From assembly GCA_003427395.1 (NCBI GenBank), contig BFEA01000034.1, forward strand, positions 2,065,089-2,128,126: 63,038 bases of DNA, in the 5' to 3' direction. Source of the DNA: Chara braunii. Lineage: Eukaryota > Streptophyta > Charophyceae > Charales > Characeae. Under the pieces are notes generated by a model. That model searched no databases and had not been told where the DNA came from. It saw nothing but the letters and a program-made list of their open reading frames with translations. The translations under genes and the position numbers were made by a program. Position 1 is the first letter of the stretch; each line of letters starts with the position of its first letter. Below are positions 33,314 through 43,422 of this stretch, piece after piece.

Positions 33314-33703
33314 TCTCCCTTGTTCCTCCCTGGGTCCTTTTGTCCCCCTTTCCATTCCACTTTTCCAATCCTCCCGTTGTCGCCTCCAAGCCAGGTCAGG
33401 CTAAATTCCTTGATTTTTTTGTTGGATATGTTTTTGTGAATGTAGTAATTGGATCTGAGCCTTAAACTTCTCAGAGGGTCCATAGTATTTCTGTTTGGAT
33501 CTGTTGTTGTATGCTTTCCGTTAATTCTGGTCCTTCCAGTTTTGCTCTTTCCATCTCGTATGTGCAGCGTCGTTGCCAGAGGGCCTAGAGTACCGCCCGA
33601 CGTCCCAGTTTGAACATACTGCTGGTGAAATCATCTAGTTGGTCCTTAGGCCAGGTTTCGCACAGCAAGGCTTTCCAGTCCCACGGCCACTAGATCTGAC
33701 TTT

Positions 33704-33973
33704 CTAGTTGTTCCCCGATTCTATCGCCTCCAACCACTCTAAGACCGGATTATTGGAAAATTCATGTTCCAACTGCCTTTGCACTATGTTATGCAATCCT
33801 TCTGACAGGTTATCAAACTGGACCCAGAAATGATCTTTGAGCATCACCTGTCGATGGCGGGATGCCTCCCCCTGAGGTGCCCCTGGAGGTTTCCAAGGGT
33901 GTATAGTGACAACAGACCCTTTGCAGCTGAGGGATTCCAAGGACACAAGGTACCGTGCATAGGATTCTTCCAC
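33704..33973 (-). pseudogene. Possible LINE ORF1 fragment
   Basis: A 90-codon frame with a protein-like pattern: GSVVTIHPWKPPG, then VMLKDHFWVQFDNLSEGLHN. The order (hydrophobic strand, Trp-Pro turn, then VQF with a following helix) recalls the N-terminal DUF4283-like part of plant LINE ORF1 proteins. The fragment is short and isolated, so the assignment is weak. Confidence 0.3.
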
Positions 33974-34189
33974 ACATAACGAGTCAAATGCGGGGATGCA
34001 GCCATTCGGGTAGCATGCTTTATGTTCTAGACAGTAAGTTTGGCAAAGGTCTTATGAAGTGGGGGATGGGCAGCCTTCTGGATGGTAGTGTCTAAAGCCA
34101 ACACTCTCCCACGCACCACATCATTCGCACACACACTCACACCCGTGTTGGCTGAAGACCTTACTGATACCGACTGGGAGGATCCAATT

Positions 34190-34300
34190 GACTATCTCAG
34201 TTGGTTGGCACCAAGAGTGCCACAGGCGACTCTGGGGATTGACCCAACAACCTCCTGAATGCCACTTGTGTGCCTAACCAATTGAGCTAGGCCGCTGGAT
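34190..34300 (-). repeat. tRNA-like sequence, probable SINE head or tRNA pseudogene
   Basis: On the minus strand TAGCTCAATTGG (34278-34289) matches a pol III A box and GGTCAATCC (34236-34244) a B box, about 33 bp apart as in tRNAs. The acceptor ends do not pair, so it is not a functional tRNA. A second A-box-like ATCTCAGTTGGTTGG lies on the + strand at 34194-34208, suggesting two tRNA-like heads facing each other or a palindromic SINE. Confidence 0.45.
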
Positions 34301-34447
34301 GGAGCCCAGATTCTTCGATTGCAGGAGGGGGAATAAAAAAAAAGAAACGATTAGCAAGCTCCTAAGGGTTGTGCCACCCCACACGCGGCCAGGAAAAAAA
34401 GCATTTCAAGCTCTAAACTACTAGCAGTGTATCTACCTATGTTATAC

Positions 34448-34499
34448 CAGAAGATTCATGCTCATGTTGCACATTTGTTCAGTAGTGGAGCAGAGCCCT
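34448..34499 (+). repeat. Fragment related to the foldback transposon of element A
   Basis: CAGAAGATTCATGCTCATGT and the following 30 bp match the right foldback arm near 23890-23940 (CAGAAGATTCATTCAAGTTT..., then GTAGTG and CAGACCCT-like blocks). It ends about 20 bp before element B, so an older copy of that transposon family was probably here. Confidence 0.5.
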
Positions 34500-34522
34500 C
34501 GATCTCCACAGCTCTCGTGGCA

Positions 34523-37139
34523 AAGGTAAGTATGTGACGCCCAACCTCACACCCAGCGCGACTTCCTGATCGGAGTGGGACGGGGCCCCGAAAGTGCGAA
34601 GAAGGGGGTGTGCCAAGGATTTTAGGAAAGTGGGGGTGGAGTCTCAGGTCGGAACTGGGATCTCCTGTGGCAAGTTTCAGGGGTAAAAGCACGAGAGGGG
34701 ATATGCAGATCATGCCTTGGCGCTTTAAGCCTTATGAGAAGGAAGGTAGACCACCTCTCGTGATTTATGCATAGCGGGAAAACTGCAGATGTCGTGCAGC
34801 GTAGGGTCGATGGCATGTGCAGTACATCCAAACCAAAGTTCCCGGGGTACTCTTCTACGACCCCAGCGTCGACAAATCTAAACACTCTTGCATTCTCGAA
34901 CAAAATCCCCATAACATTGCCCCTGCCAACGAACCGCAATTTCATCAGCTTTAAACCCCAAAATGGAAATCACCATCGATTTTGGTTTCGCCTTCGGGGT
35001 TGATTGCGAGGTTCGGCCAGTTGTCGGCGCCGCTTGTAACAGGCTTCGGATTCTGCCGAGGCGGGCCGTAAATGGAGGTTGTCCATTCGACGCTCAGCCT
35101 CGGTTCGAGTCTGTCGGGTAGTTCCCGAGGCCCGGCGCGCCGGTAATGCCGGCAACCCTCGCACGGCGAGTTGGGCCAATAGCGAGCTATGGAATTCCAC
35201 GGAACCACTGGTCCACTGTGAGTTGGTGATAGGGGAGGAGAAGATGGAAGGGAGGTGATAACGACTAAACCCGGGAATATGTAGTATTGAGTATTGTTCG
35301 TATCGGGGTAGTCTGGGCCTCTAGGATTGCTTGTTATAGCCGAGTGGAAATCCCCCGCGCATAGTCGGTCGTGCTCCGTCAGACAGGGGAATTCAGGATA
35401 TCTTAAGTTTCTCCGTAGTCTACGTTGTTCGCCTTCCCAATACTCACGATATTCCAGGTCCCTCAGTTTTTCGTAGTCGGATGTCCAGGAGGGAGATCTC
35501 GCAGCCATGTCCGTCTAGTAAGCCGATTCCCCCGCATCCTTACACGGGGTTAAGGTTGATTCACGCGGACGAGCGCGTACGTGGCGACTCGGCTTTCTCG
35601 AGATCGCGATCGTGCGCGCGCATACACGTAAGGAACAACCGATTGATTCTGGTTACGTTCAGCACAAGTGCAACTATCCTACCAATCACTACATGCCATA
35701 CATGTGACGAAGAAGGACGATCAACTCATCACAGCACTTCCGAGCGTTAACGACGAGACCCCAAGAAATCAAGACGACCATTTTCAATCAGTTCTGAGCC
35801 TATAGCTCCTACAAATGAACATTGGTTAGAGACGAAATAGACATCGCAAAACAGAGCTAGAAATCCAAAAAGATAACTAATAAAAAATATATATATTTCA
35901 TTTCATGCAATGCATATCGAATAAAATCACAGGAAAATCCGAGACGATGTACAAGCGAAGTTCAAAAGAGGAGGGCCGTGATAACAAAATCGGCCATACC
36001 ATGATCCAAAATTGTACAGATGAACAGGGGAAGACGGAGACAACAAAAAAAAACTTTATCACGTACCCACACAACCTCTCTCTCTCTCTCTCTCTGTCTC
36101 TCTCTGTTCTCGATACCGGCAGTCCGTCGCCGCGTATCAACGCAGAGTTGCCATCCCGCTTGGTTCAAGCATGCAAGCCAGGTTCGCCCGTGCGCCACAG
36201 TCCGTCGCGGCCCCGCACGTCAACCCCGCATACCCGACACCAACTCGTCGGATCGCCCAACTCTCACACTCACTTACCTTCCAAACTTGCTCATTAGCCG
36301 ACCCTCACTGATCGTGCTAACCTCGAAACTCTTAGAGAGACAACTAATCGTGCTTGCAAAATTTATAGCGTGCACGCTTGAGCGAGGGATACGGGATTAG
36401 CCCTAAGTGATGAGAAGGAAAAAAGAGGAAGTGCCTACGTCTGCATGTCTGGGCCGCGGCGCAGGGGACTGAGCCACTCTCCCCGTATCGATCCCCTCAT
36501 GCAGGCATAGGAACCAATCAGGTCAGGGAAGAAGGTGTGCATGCATGGGCGAGCACAAGGTGGGAAGAGGGAAGAACACGAAGGACATCAAGAACGAGAA
36601 GATTACGGTTGCAATTACACCCGCCAAAACTTTTACAGTTACGTGCAATATTAAGGCGCAAAAAGAAATCAGAACCCAGATCTTGTCACGGCAAGGCGTG
36701 CGTAAGTAGGGAGCGCCGCGCAGCAAAATCCTGAAGGCCCCTAAATTCCTATCTTAAGTCCTAATTACAAAGGAAATATTCCGAAGAAAAACAATTATGT
36801 GAGCCCGTGGATGCTCGAAACCAGTTGAAAATTCAAAAACGATATTCCCGCGCGATGATCGTCCCAAAATCCCCAGTGCCCACAGCAGAACAAGAAAGAA
36901 AAAGCTCTGGTACAGTTATTCTTCGCGCTCGCTAAGGCGCGATTCTCCAACCATTGGCACGGGATCTTCCCAACACCGATCCGACATTCTCAGCAGAAAA
37001 AAACGAAAAAGAAACGACGACATCCATGCCAATTGCTCGCCCGACCCGTCTACCCACTGCTCACCCCTTCGACCCATCGTATTTCCCCAAAACAGCTTCG
37101 CGCAAAAAATCGCGAGGTTTCAGAAAGTGGTTCGTCACA
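34523..37139 (-). mobile_element. Element B, 3' LTR
   Basis: A 2.6 kb LTR on the minus strand, starting TGTGACGAACC at 37139 and ending TTGGGCGTCACA at 34523, so the ends are inverted TGTGACG/CGTCACA. It matches the + strand LTR at 6238-8935. No primer site follows its end, so it is the 3' LTR of the minus-strand pol at 37-43 kb. TATA box ATTTATA at 36361-36367 (reversed), short CT tract at 36079-36107. Confidence 0.85.
34951..35508 (-). other. 185-codon ORF inside the 3' LTR of B
   Basis: ATG at 35508, frame intact to 34951. Begins MAARSPSWTSDYEKLRD, rich in Arg/Asp/Tyr early, with CEGCRHYR in the middle. The 5' LTR has the same frame up to a deletion. A second frame (34622-34945) follows, with intact GRGNVMGILFENARVF. 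It could be a captured coding sequence or chance; the LTR position argues against a standard element gene. No known domain. Confidence 0.35.
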
Positions 37140-37141
37140 TA

Positions 37142-38702
37142 TGTGACGCCCAAGGGGTTTCAATCTTGTGCAAGCTCCCACTTGCACCCATATCTCTCCA
37201 AGGTGCACGTGTCATTACCGTAGGATAAGAGTGTAGAAGTCATTCTGCTGACACGTCCTAATCCTTGCACCCATCTTTAGTGTTCCGAGGGAGGGGGGTA
37301 AGGGAGTCGGAATGCAGGTGCGAGGGGTGGGGGATGTTCTCTCGGGAGTGCGGGTAAGAAGCTTGCCATCCCTGCTACTGTCCTGGGAAGTTCGAGGTAC
37401 CTGATGATGCGGTGTATACGTGGGAAACGATGGCTGCCATAGGGAAGTGAAGCAAGGTAGTCAGGATTAGAGAGTGGAAAAGGTACGAAGTACGACCGCA
37501 CAAAATTGCTCGTGATCTGTACACACAGGGATAGCCCCTGTGATTGTGCAGTACACTTCGATCACATTGTGATCCCGCCATGAGGCGCTGAAAAGAATGA
37601 TGTGAAGGCAAAAGGAGGGAAAGACGCACTGAGCAGTGGGATGCAGGTACACTGTGGCGGCGAGGCGGATAGTGTAGAATTGGTAGAAGAGGGAGTAAGG
37701 GAAAGGATTCTGGGGAAATACGAGTCGGGTGTCGATTTGCCAGAGTGTAAGGTAATCAAGGGGACGACGGGATAATGATCGGGGACGTAGCCCGATGCCC
37801 CGCATCGGCACGTGCTCGAACTGAGGGACGGCGGGAAGGGGAGGGGGAGCGGTTTCGTTGCCTCCGTGTCGGCGCGCTTGAAGCCTCTGCGGCGCAGCGC
37901 TCATCTTCCTTTGTCGCCGGCTCCGGATCTCTGGTCGGATCGTCTGGAATCGGCAAGGCAGTCCCCGCCACTTGCTCCAATGTCCGCTTTCCTTCCGCGA
38001 TTTCTGCCCGGCGTTGCTCGGCTTCAGCAAGGTCCTCTCCGTGTGTCCCCGCCTGTTCCGCCCCTTCTTCCTCGCTCTCGTCCTCCTCCTCTTCCTCTTC
38101 ACTTATCGCCCCTGACTCATGCTCACTGTGCTCGCTGTAATACTCGTCCTCTTCGGGGGTGTCTTCCGATTCGTCTCCCTCTTCCTCTTCTTCTTCTTCT
38201 TCCTCTTCTTCTTCTTCTTCCTCTTTTCCTTCTTCTTCTTCTGACGTCGGCTCCCCTCGATCCAAGAAAAGAAGATTAATTATCTCTGCGGGGTTTAGGT
38301 GGTTACCTTGTGACGGGTAACTACGGTTGTCCCAATCGCCGTCCAAGCACGCCGACCACTGTAGATACGGCAGCTGCTAGGAGGATTAAGAGTTCCCCCA
38401 CAATTAGCTATCGATGTCTTGGCTCCACCGATCCGAAAACGAATCCCAGTAAATCCCCTTCCACCCCCGTTCTCCACGCCTGAATAGTGAGCAACTCCAC
38501 GTCCTCGTTCGTGGCGGGGTGCTCGCTGTCTTTGGTCCAGTTCAGCCTGATCTCGACTAAACACAAAGATAGAGTCTCGGAAGTTTGCCACCACCCTTGC
38601 CACTGTTCGGGCTGATACGCGGATGATGAACTTTTCTGATCACCGAGATGTGTCCGCGTGGCGCTAACATCCGCTCATTGAGTACCTGTTCCGTGGAAAA
38701 AC
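37142..38702 (-). other. Element B 3' non-pol segment ending in an LTR-like terminus
   Basis: Sits between the integrase C-terminal ORF and the 3' LTR. Its last bases, read on the minus strand, are CCTTGGGCGTCACA, then TA, then the LTR start. That terminus repeats the end of LTR B itself, so the LTR appears joined to an LTR-like end instead of to a normal polypurine tract. It could be a solo LTR of another element inserted here, or an LTR-LTR junction. It contains the acidic ORF listed separately. Confidence 0.4.
37756..38346 (-). other. Acidic Glu-rich ORF in the 3' part of element B
   Basis: About 196 codons, no ATG start, open upstream to a TAG near 38378. It has a poly-Glu block of over 25 residues with few interruptions, further Glu/Ser-rich stretches, then an Arg/Ser/Pro basic end (RRQRNRSPSPSRRPSVRARA). 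The GAA/GAG repeat makes a chance open frame quite possible. If real, it may be a third ORF downstream of pol. Confidence 0.3.
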
Positions 38703-39293
38703 TCATCGCGAAGAGGAGGGAGATGATGGAGGGGGAGAAGAATGAGACTGGGGGACGTCACTTTCCCACTCGGACTCCGATTCCGAGGGCGACCCAGTTG
38801 GAGAGGGAGGAGAAGAAACAGAGAGAGGGCGGAGATAGGACACGTGGCAGACTATGGGCCTAACTGACCGACTGCCTGCCACTTCAGGAGCAAGGTGCAT
38901 GGTGTTCACTCCGTTAGGTCCGAGCTCGATCACTCGAAAGCACCCGAAGAATCGTGGCGCTAGTTTCCCTTGACGACCACATTTCCTTACCTGCACCAAG
39001 TCCCCCAATTTATACTGGGTCGGGGGCCGGCATTCCCATTTCGGGCGACACAAGGGACATAACCAAGCCTTGTCCGCGTTCCAATACTGAATGCGGGCAC
39101 CATGGGCCCTAGAACCACAATGCCGACAATCTACCCATTCAACATATCCTTCCCCGCTAGGACGCATAGGGACTGAATAGACACTCGAGATCGCCTCACA
39201 AAAATAACAAAATTTGTGAGGCAAAGAGAAGAGAGATGAGGATGAGAGGGGAGAGAGGGGACTACCTGAATTACCTCCATCGCCCATTGTCAC
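38703..39293 (-). pseudogene. Element B PHD-like zinc finger joined to integrase C-terminal domain
   Basis: ATG at 39293 or 39287, 196 codons. Residues 28-85 show CYFC, then WVDCRHCGSRAHG, then AWLCPLC: the Cys4-His-Cys3 spacing of a PHD finger with the Trp before the last Cys pair, but Cys6 (expected in HxxC) is missing. Next, residues 95-155: YKLGDLVQVR, GKLAPRFFGCFRVIELGPNG, CHVSYLRPL, which is the integrase C-terminal (GPY/F) fold. A Ser/Pro/Glu tail follows. The preceding stretch holds no integrase catalytic core. PHD fingers bind histone tails, so a targeting role is conceivable. Confidence 0.6.
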
Positions 39294-39377
39294 GTGTCAC
39301 TTCTTAGCACGTGGAAGGATGGCCACCTGTCCGTACTGTGGCCCATTGACTGGTTCCGGTTCTTTCCACGGGATGAT

Positions 39378-39790
39378 TTATTCTCCCTTAGTAACCTTGG
39401 TTGGTCGGTGCAGTCGTGTCAGCCCGTCCATGTTCCCGTGTTTTTCCGCCTTTCGATGGATGATGTCGAAATCGTACTCCTGTAGCCGCACTGCCCAGCG
39501 TCCAATCATGCCCGTGTAATTAGTGAGCATCTTGAGGGTCAACAGGGACTCATAATCTGTGACGAGGAGGAATCTTTGTCCATACAGATACAAATGGAAG
39601 TGTCGAATCCCCCACACCACGGCGTAGCATTCCCCTTGGGGCCCCGAGTCGTTTCTCCTTTCGTCTAGTACGGTCCGAGATGCGTACTCGATGACGTGCT
39701 CGCGGCCGATCGCTTCTCGGGGTCGGGCTGGATCAACACAAGGGTCGTGGCCAAGGCTTCCTTCAATATCGCAAAGGCCTGCTCGCACTC
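39378..39790 (-). pseudogene. Element B RNase H
   Basis: Reads VIEYASRTVLDERRNDSGPQ, then ECYAVVWGIRHFHLYLYGQ (catalytic Glu), FLLVTDYESLLTL (catalytic Asp), and HGNMDGLTRL, the usual end of the domain. The frame differs from the RT, so a frameshift lies near 39690. Immediately after it the frame stops (39378), and only 85 bp separate it from the PHD-like ORF. Confidence 0.8.
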
Positions 39791-41236
39791 AGCATCCCAT
39801 CTCAACGGTTGGTCTTTTCGCAAGAGGTTCGTCAGAGGTCGTGCGATTGTCGTGAAACCCTTGAAAAATCGTCGGTAGTACGAGGCCAACCCCAAGAAGG
39901 CTCGAACTTGCGTTAGCGACGTGGGCGTCGGGGCGCCTCGAACTGTCGCGACCTTCCTCGAATCTGGTCGCAAACACCCTCGCGTCACCACGTACCCCAC
40001 GAACGAGATTTCCGACAGGAAAACCTCGCTCTTTTCCAGGGCGATCTTGAAGTCCGCGTCTCGTAGTGCTCCAAGTGTCCATTCGATGTGTTGCGCATGT
40101 CCGTGAAACGATTCCGAATACACCAGGATGCCGTCCATGTACATGATGACACATAAGTTCACCATTCCCTGCGTTAGCCGAGTCTTGTTAACAAAATTTT
40201 GAAAGGTCAAGTTCATTGCCCTTTGAAACGTAGCCAGAGCGTTGCAAATGCCCATAGGACATCGAACCCACTGCCACGTGCCTTAGAATAACACGAACGT
40301 CGTTGTCGGACGATCCTCTTCCTTCACCAATATGTGGTGGAACCCGTGGTAGATATCGAATTTACTAACGTAGTTAGCACACCCAATCACATCCAACAAA
40401 TCATCAATCCCTGGGAGGGAATATACATCTTTGATCGTGATGTCATTCAACTTCCGATAATCGATGAAAATGCGAATGGATCCGATCTTTTTAAGGACTA
40501 AAACCACGGGAAAGGAACACAGCCCGGTAGTGGGTTCGATCCAACCATTGGCCTCAAATTCTCTGATACTCTCTAGGGCGGTTCGTCTTTCGACCAACGA
40601 GTATCGGTATGGCTTACAATGAATCGGCGGGTGGGCACCAGTCTGGATCTCATGTTGTATGACCATGGATAGTCCTATGTCCGTGTCCTCTGTATTAATC
40701 GCCCTCTGATATTCGGTTAGGATGTCTGCGATGAGTCTATGTATCTCGTTCGACACATAGTCCGCCACATGCAGTTCGTAGTGGCAGTCTCGTATCACCA
40801 CCAGTAGTTGTTTGGTCCTGACCACGTGGGTCTTTCTCGTGGGTGGAGATGATATGAAGGAATGGTCGGAACACCAGGAGAAGATCGTGGCAACCATTTG
40901 AGGTTCCTCTTCTCTGACTGCCACATGTTTCTCCAGGGTGATGCCATCCTCAATATCTTGAAGGTCCACGGCCTTCTTCTCGATTTTTAGCCCAATATCG
41001 AACGGGGCAAGGTCGTACAGCCCAGGGGGTTCCGAAGTCCAGTTTTCAACGCCCCTCTGTAGCAGTCGGATTTCTTTTCCTTTGGTGAGCAACGAACTGG
41101 GAGGGATTTCTGAGAGATCGCAGAAGGACCTCTTATCCTGGTATCTGGGTAACAATGGGGTGGTCGCCTCGTACATAGTTTGAGGGGGTTCCCAAGAATC
41201 CGTCAACTGAGATATCTGGATAAGTGGTTCTCCCAT
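39791..41236 (-). pseudogene. Element B reverse transcriptase
   Basis: Ty3/gypsy RT in one frame interrupted by a TAA near 40281. N-terminal ORF (40283-41236): SIRIFIDYRKLNDITIKD, then YVSKFDIYHGFHHI with the first catalytic Asp. After the stop: MGICNALATFQRAMN, then the catalytic box reads YMDGILVYS instead of YMDDILVYS, so the third catalytic Asp is replaced by Gly. RAFLGLASYYRRFFKGF follows. Stop plus active-site loss make it dead. Confidence 0.85.
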
Positions 41237-41456
41237 GATCAGCGCTCGGGTTCATTGCGCATCCCTTGTGAAAACGAAAGTTTTCGCGGTTTTCTGTCGA
41301 AGTGGGTAGCGGATTCTTTGTCGTGTTAGCTCGAGAATTTGAGGATCTGCATCGTCCTCACTCTCGAAGGTGGACGACGGTAATGTCGGATTCGACGTCG
41401 GATTCGTCCGTGGACTCCTCCCACCTTATCATTCGTAGGATTTCGCAGGGTCCCGG

Positions 41457-42258
41457 TCATTGTCGCTCAGACATCGAGGTTGTTCGGAGGGTGAGGCGCA
41501 TTGGGACGGTGTATGGCTTTCCTCCGGTGTTGTTGAGGATAATTGCTTGTCGTTCGAAATCCGGCGTGGCCTGTAAGGCTATGAGGGCTGGTAATCCGAC
41601 GAGGACATCGTATGTGGTCACGTTTAGGACCACTACGTCGCCTAAGGCGTGGACTTTACGTATTTGAAAAGCGACGTTGGACATCCTTCCTGCAACTTGA
41701 ATCTTACCTTCGTCGGCGGAAATGAAGTGATCGCCCTCCGCGAGAGGAATCACGTCTTTCCGCCGACCAGCCCGCTCGGCCACCCGTAGTGATATGGCCA
41801 GGACCGCGGCTCCGGAGTCAAGAACTGCACTATAGGGGTTTCCCCAGACTTCCACGTCACATTCCACGGATCTCCATGGCAGGGCTTTGATCCGTAGGAA
41901 GTGGTCGTCTTTCCGAATTAGACCCATCCGGACGGGTTCGGAGTTGTTTGGCTCCTCTGGCTTCGGATCTCTAACGAGAGCCTTTCCTTTTACGGTTGCC
42001 AATTTGGCGAGGGCAAATCGCTTCCGGTTTGCTTTGGAGTGTTGTAGCATCCGGTCGTTAGCCTGTTCAGAGATGGTTGGCAGGTGTCCAATGGGCAAGG
42101 GGATGTGGTGATCCAAGGCACGGACTATATCTAACACATCAATCTTTCCTGCAGCGAACGCGGCTCCTTCGGATTCCATTTCCCTTGGGGAGGGTCTCCA
42201 TTTTGAAACTTCGTTATCGTCAAGGGCAGGTTGGATGGCCCCTATCATGTCGAGGGCT
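41457..42258 (-). pseudogene. Element B protease
   Basis: In the same frame as gag, after a stop at 42259-42261. Active-site triad intact: PYSAVLDSGAAVLAIS (D-S-G) near 41820-41850. The second motif reads TYDVLVGLPALIAL. Followed by a linker and a frame change to RT, which could be a programmed shift or a mutation. Confidence 0.75.
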
Positions 42259-42261
42259 GGT

Positions 42262-43422
42262 TATCCCAACGATATGTACTGGTCAAGCGGGATAAGCTTC
42301 GCCGCTTTCTCCGTGACTCCCGACAGGCTTGCCCCGTTGTCGGTTTCCTTTACCATTGTGGCCACCCGGCCAGGTTCGTCAGCAATTGGTGCCGCAACTA
42401 CTGGCGCGATTCTTGTTTGCGTGAGACGATGGGGACAGTCCTGGGCTATGTGCCCGGGCTGATGACACGTGTAACAAACACTTACGTTAGCTGCCGCGGT
42501 GCCCCCTACCGGAGCGGGGGCTGCGCCTGGCATCATTGGTGCTGCTCTGACGGCGATAGGGCGCATCGATCTCATCAATGATTCGATCCGAGCGTTGTGC
42601 TCGTGTTGTTCCTTCTTACTTTCTTGCATTAGGCTAACCACTGCTCTAGTTAGTTCTAGGATCGCGTTTGACTCATTGGACCTTGCAGGGGCTTCTTGAG
42701 TAGGCGGAGGCATAGCCACAATCAGTAACCTTGAGGGCGCGTCATGTACCAGTCTCTTGGCTGCGACCTGTTCTAGGTAGGTGACCGGACCGGAGACGAA
42801 ACCCATAGTTTCAAATTTGTTCTGGAGCGCGGCCATCTCCGAAGAGTCTCCATCTTTTGCGTGATCTTCACCTTCCAGGAAGCTAGCAGCGAATTTCCGT
42901 TCCATTTCTTCTGCCTCATCCATAATTTGTTGCATCGTGTGGTTGATGGGGGAAAACTGCTTCCGTAATTTCGCACGCATTGCCCGACTCCGAAGCCCAT
43001 CGATGAATAAATCCCTCCCAACCTTCTCGTCCCTTTCAGATTTGACAAACAGTCTATAAAATCTACTACGATATTCTGTGACAGATTCGAGGGGCTTCTG
43101 AACTCGGTCCTTGATCATAAAGAAAGCCTATTCGGGGTGGATATAATCGAACCTGTTCAAGAAGTCCCTTTCAAAGGTTGGAAGATCTATCCAAGCGTAC
43201 GTGCTAAACCAGTGATGCGCATCCCCTCCTAGTCGGGCGGGGATGTTGATCCGAACTTCATCGTTATCATATTGTTGTGCACGTAAGGTAGCTAACCATA
43301 CCCCAGCCAGATGGTGTGCCGCGTCGAAGAGAAACAAATCGGGTGGAGCCGTAGGTGCGCGAGCTTGAACGGGTGGCGCGGGAACAGGGGCCCCGCCTAG
43401 CTGTACGTTGACATTTTGCGCC
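42262..43422 (-). pseudogene. gag: Element B gag, rest of gene after the inversion breakpoint
   Basis: Frame continuous from 43422 to 42259 with one internal TAG near 43125. Starts with a Pro/Ala/Gln-rich segment. It then has LGGDAHHWFSTYAWID (capsid-like), VTEYRSRFYRLFVKSERDEK, and zinc knuckle CYTCHQPGHIAQDC at about 42450-42490. Upstream of 43423 the open frame runs on into element A's LTR, but that part is not gag. The true start is the ATG at 9069 across the inversion. Confidence 0.8.

Larger units (their letters stand above)
32874..34518. other. Flank between elements A and B, no intact gene
   Basis: Before the inversion this 1.6 kb would separate A from B. It holds a ~91-bp tandem duplication, a possible LINE fragment, a tRNA-like sequence and a fragment related to the foldback transposon, so it is itself an accumulation of older insertions. 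Confidence 0.5.
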
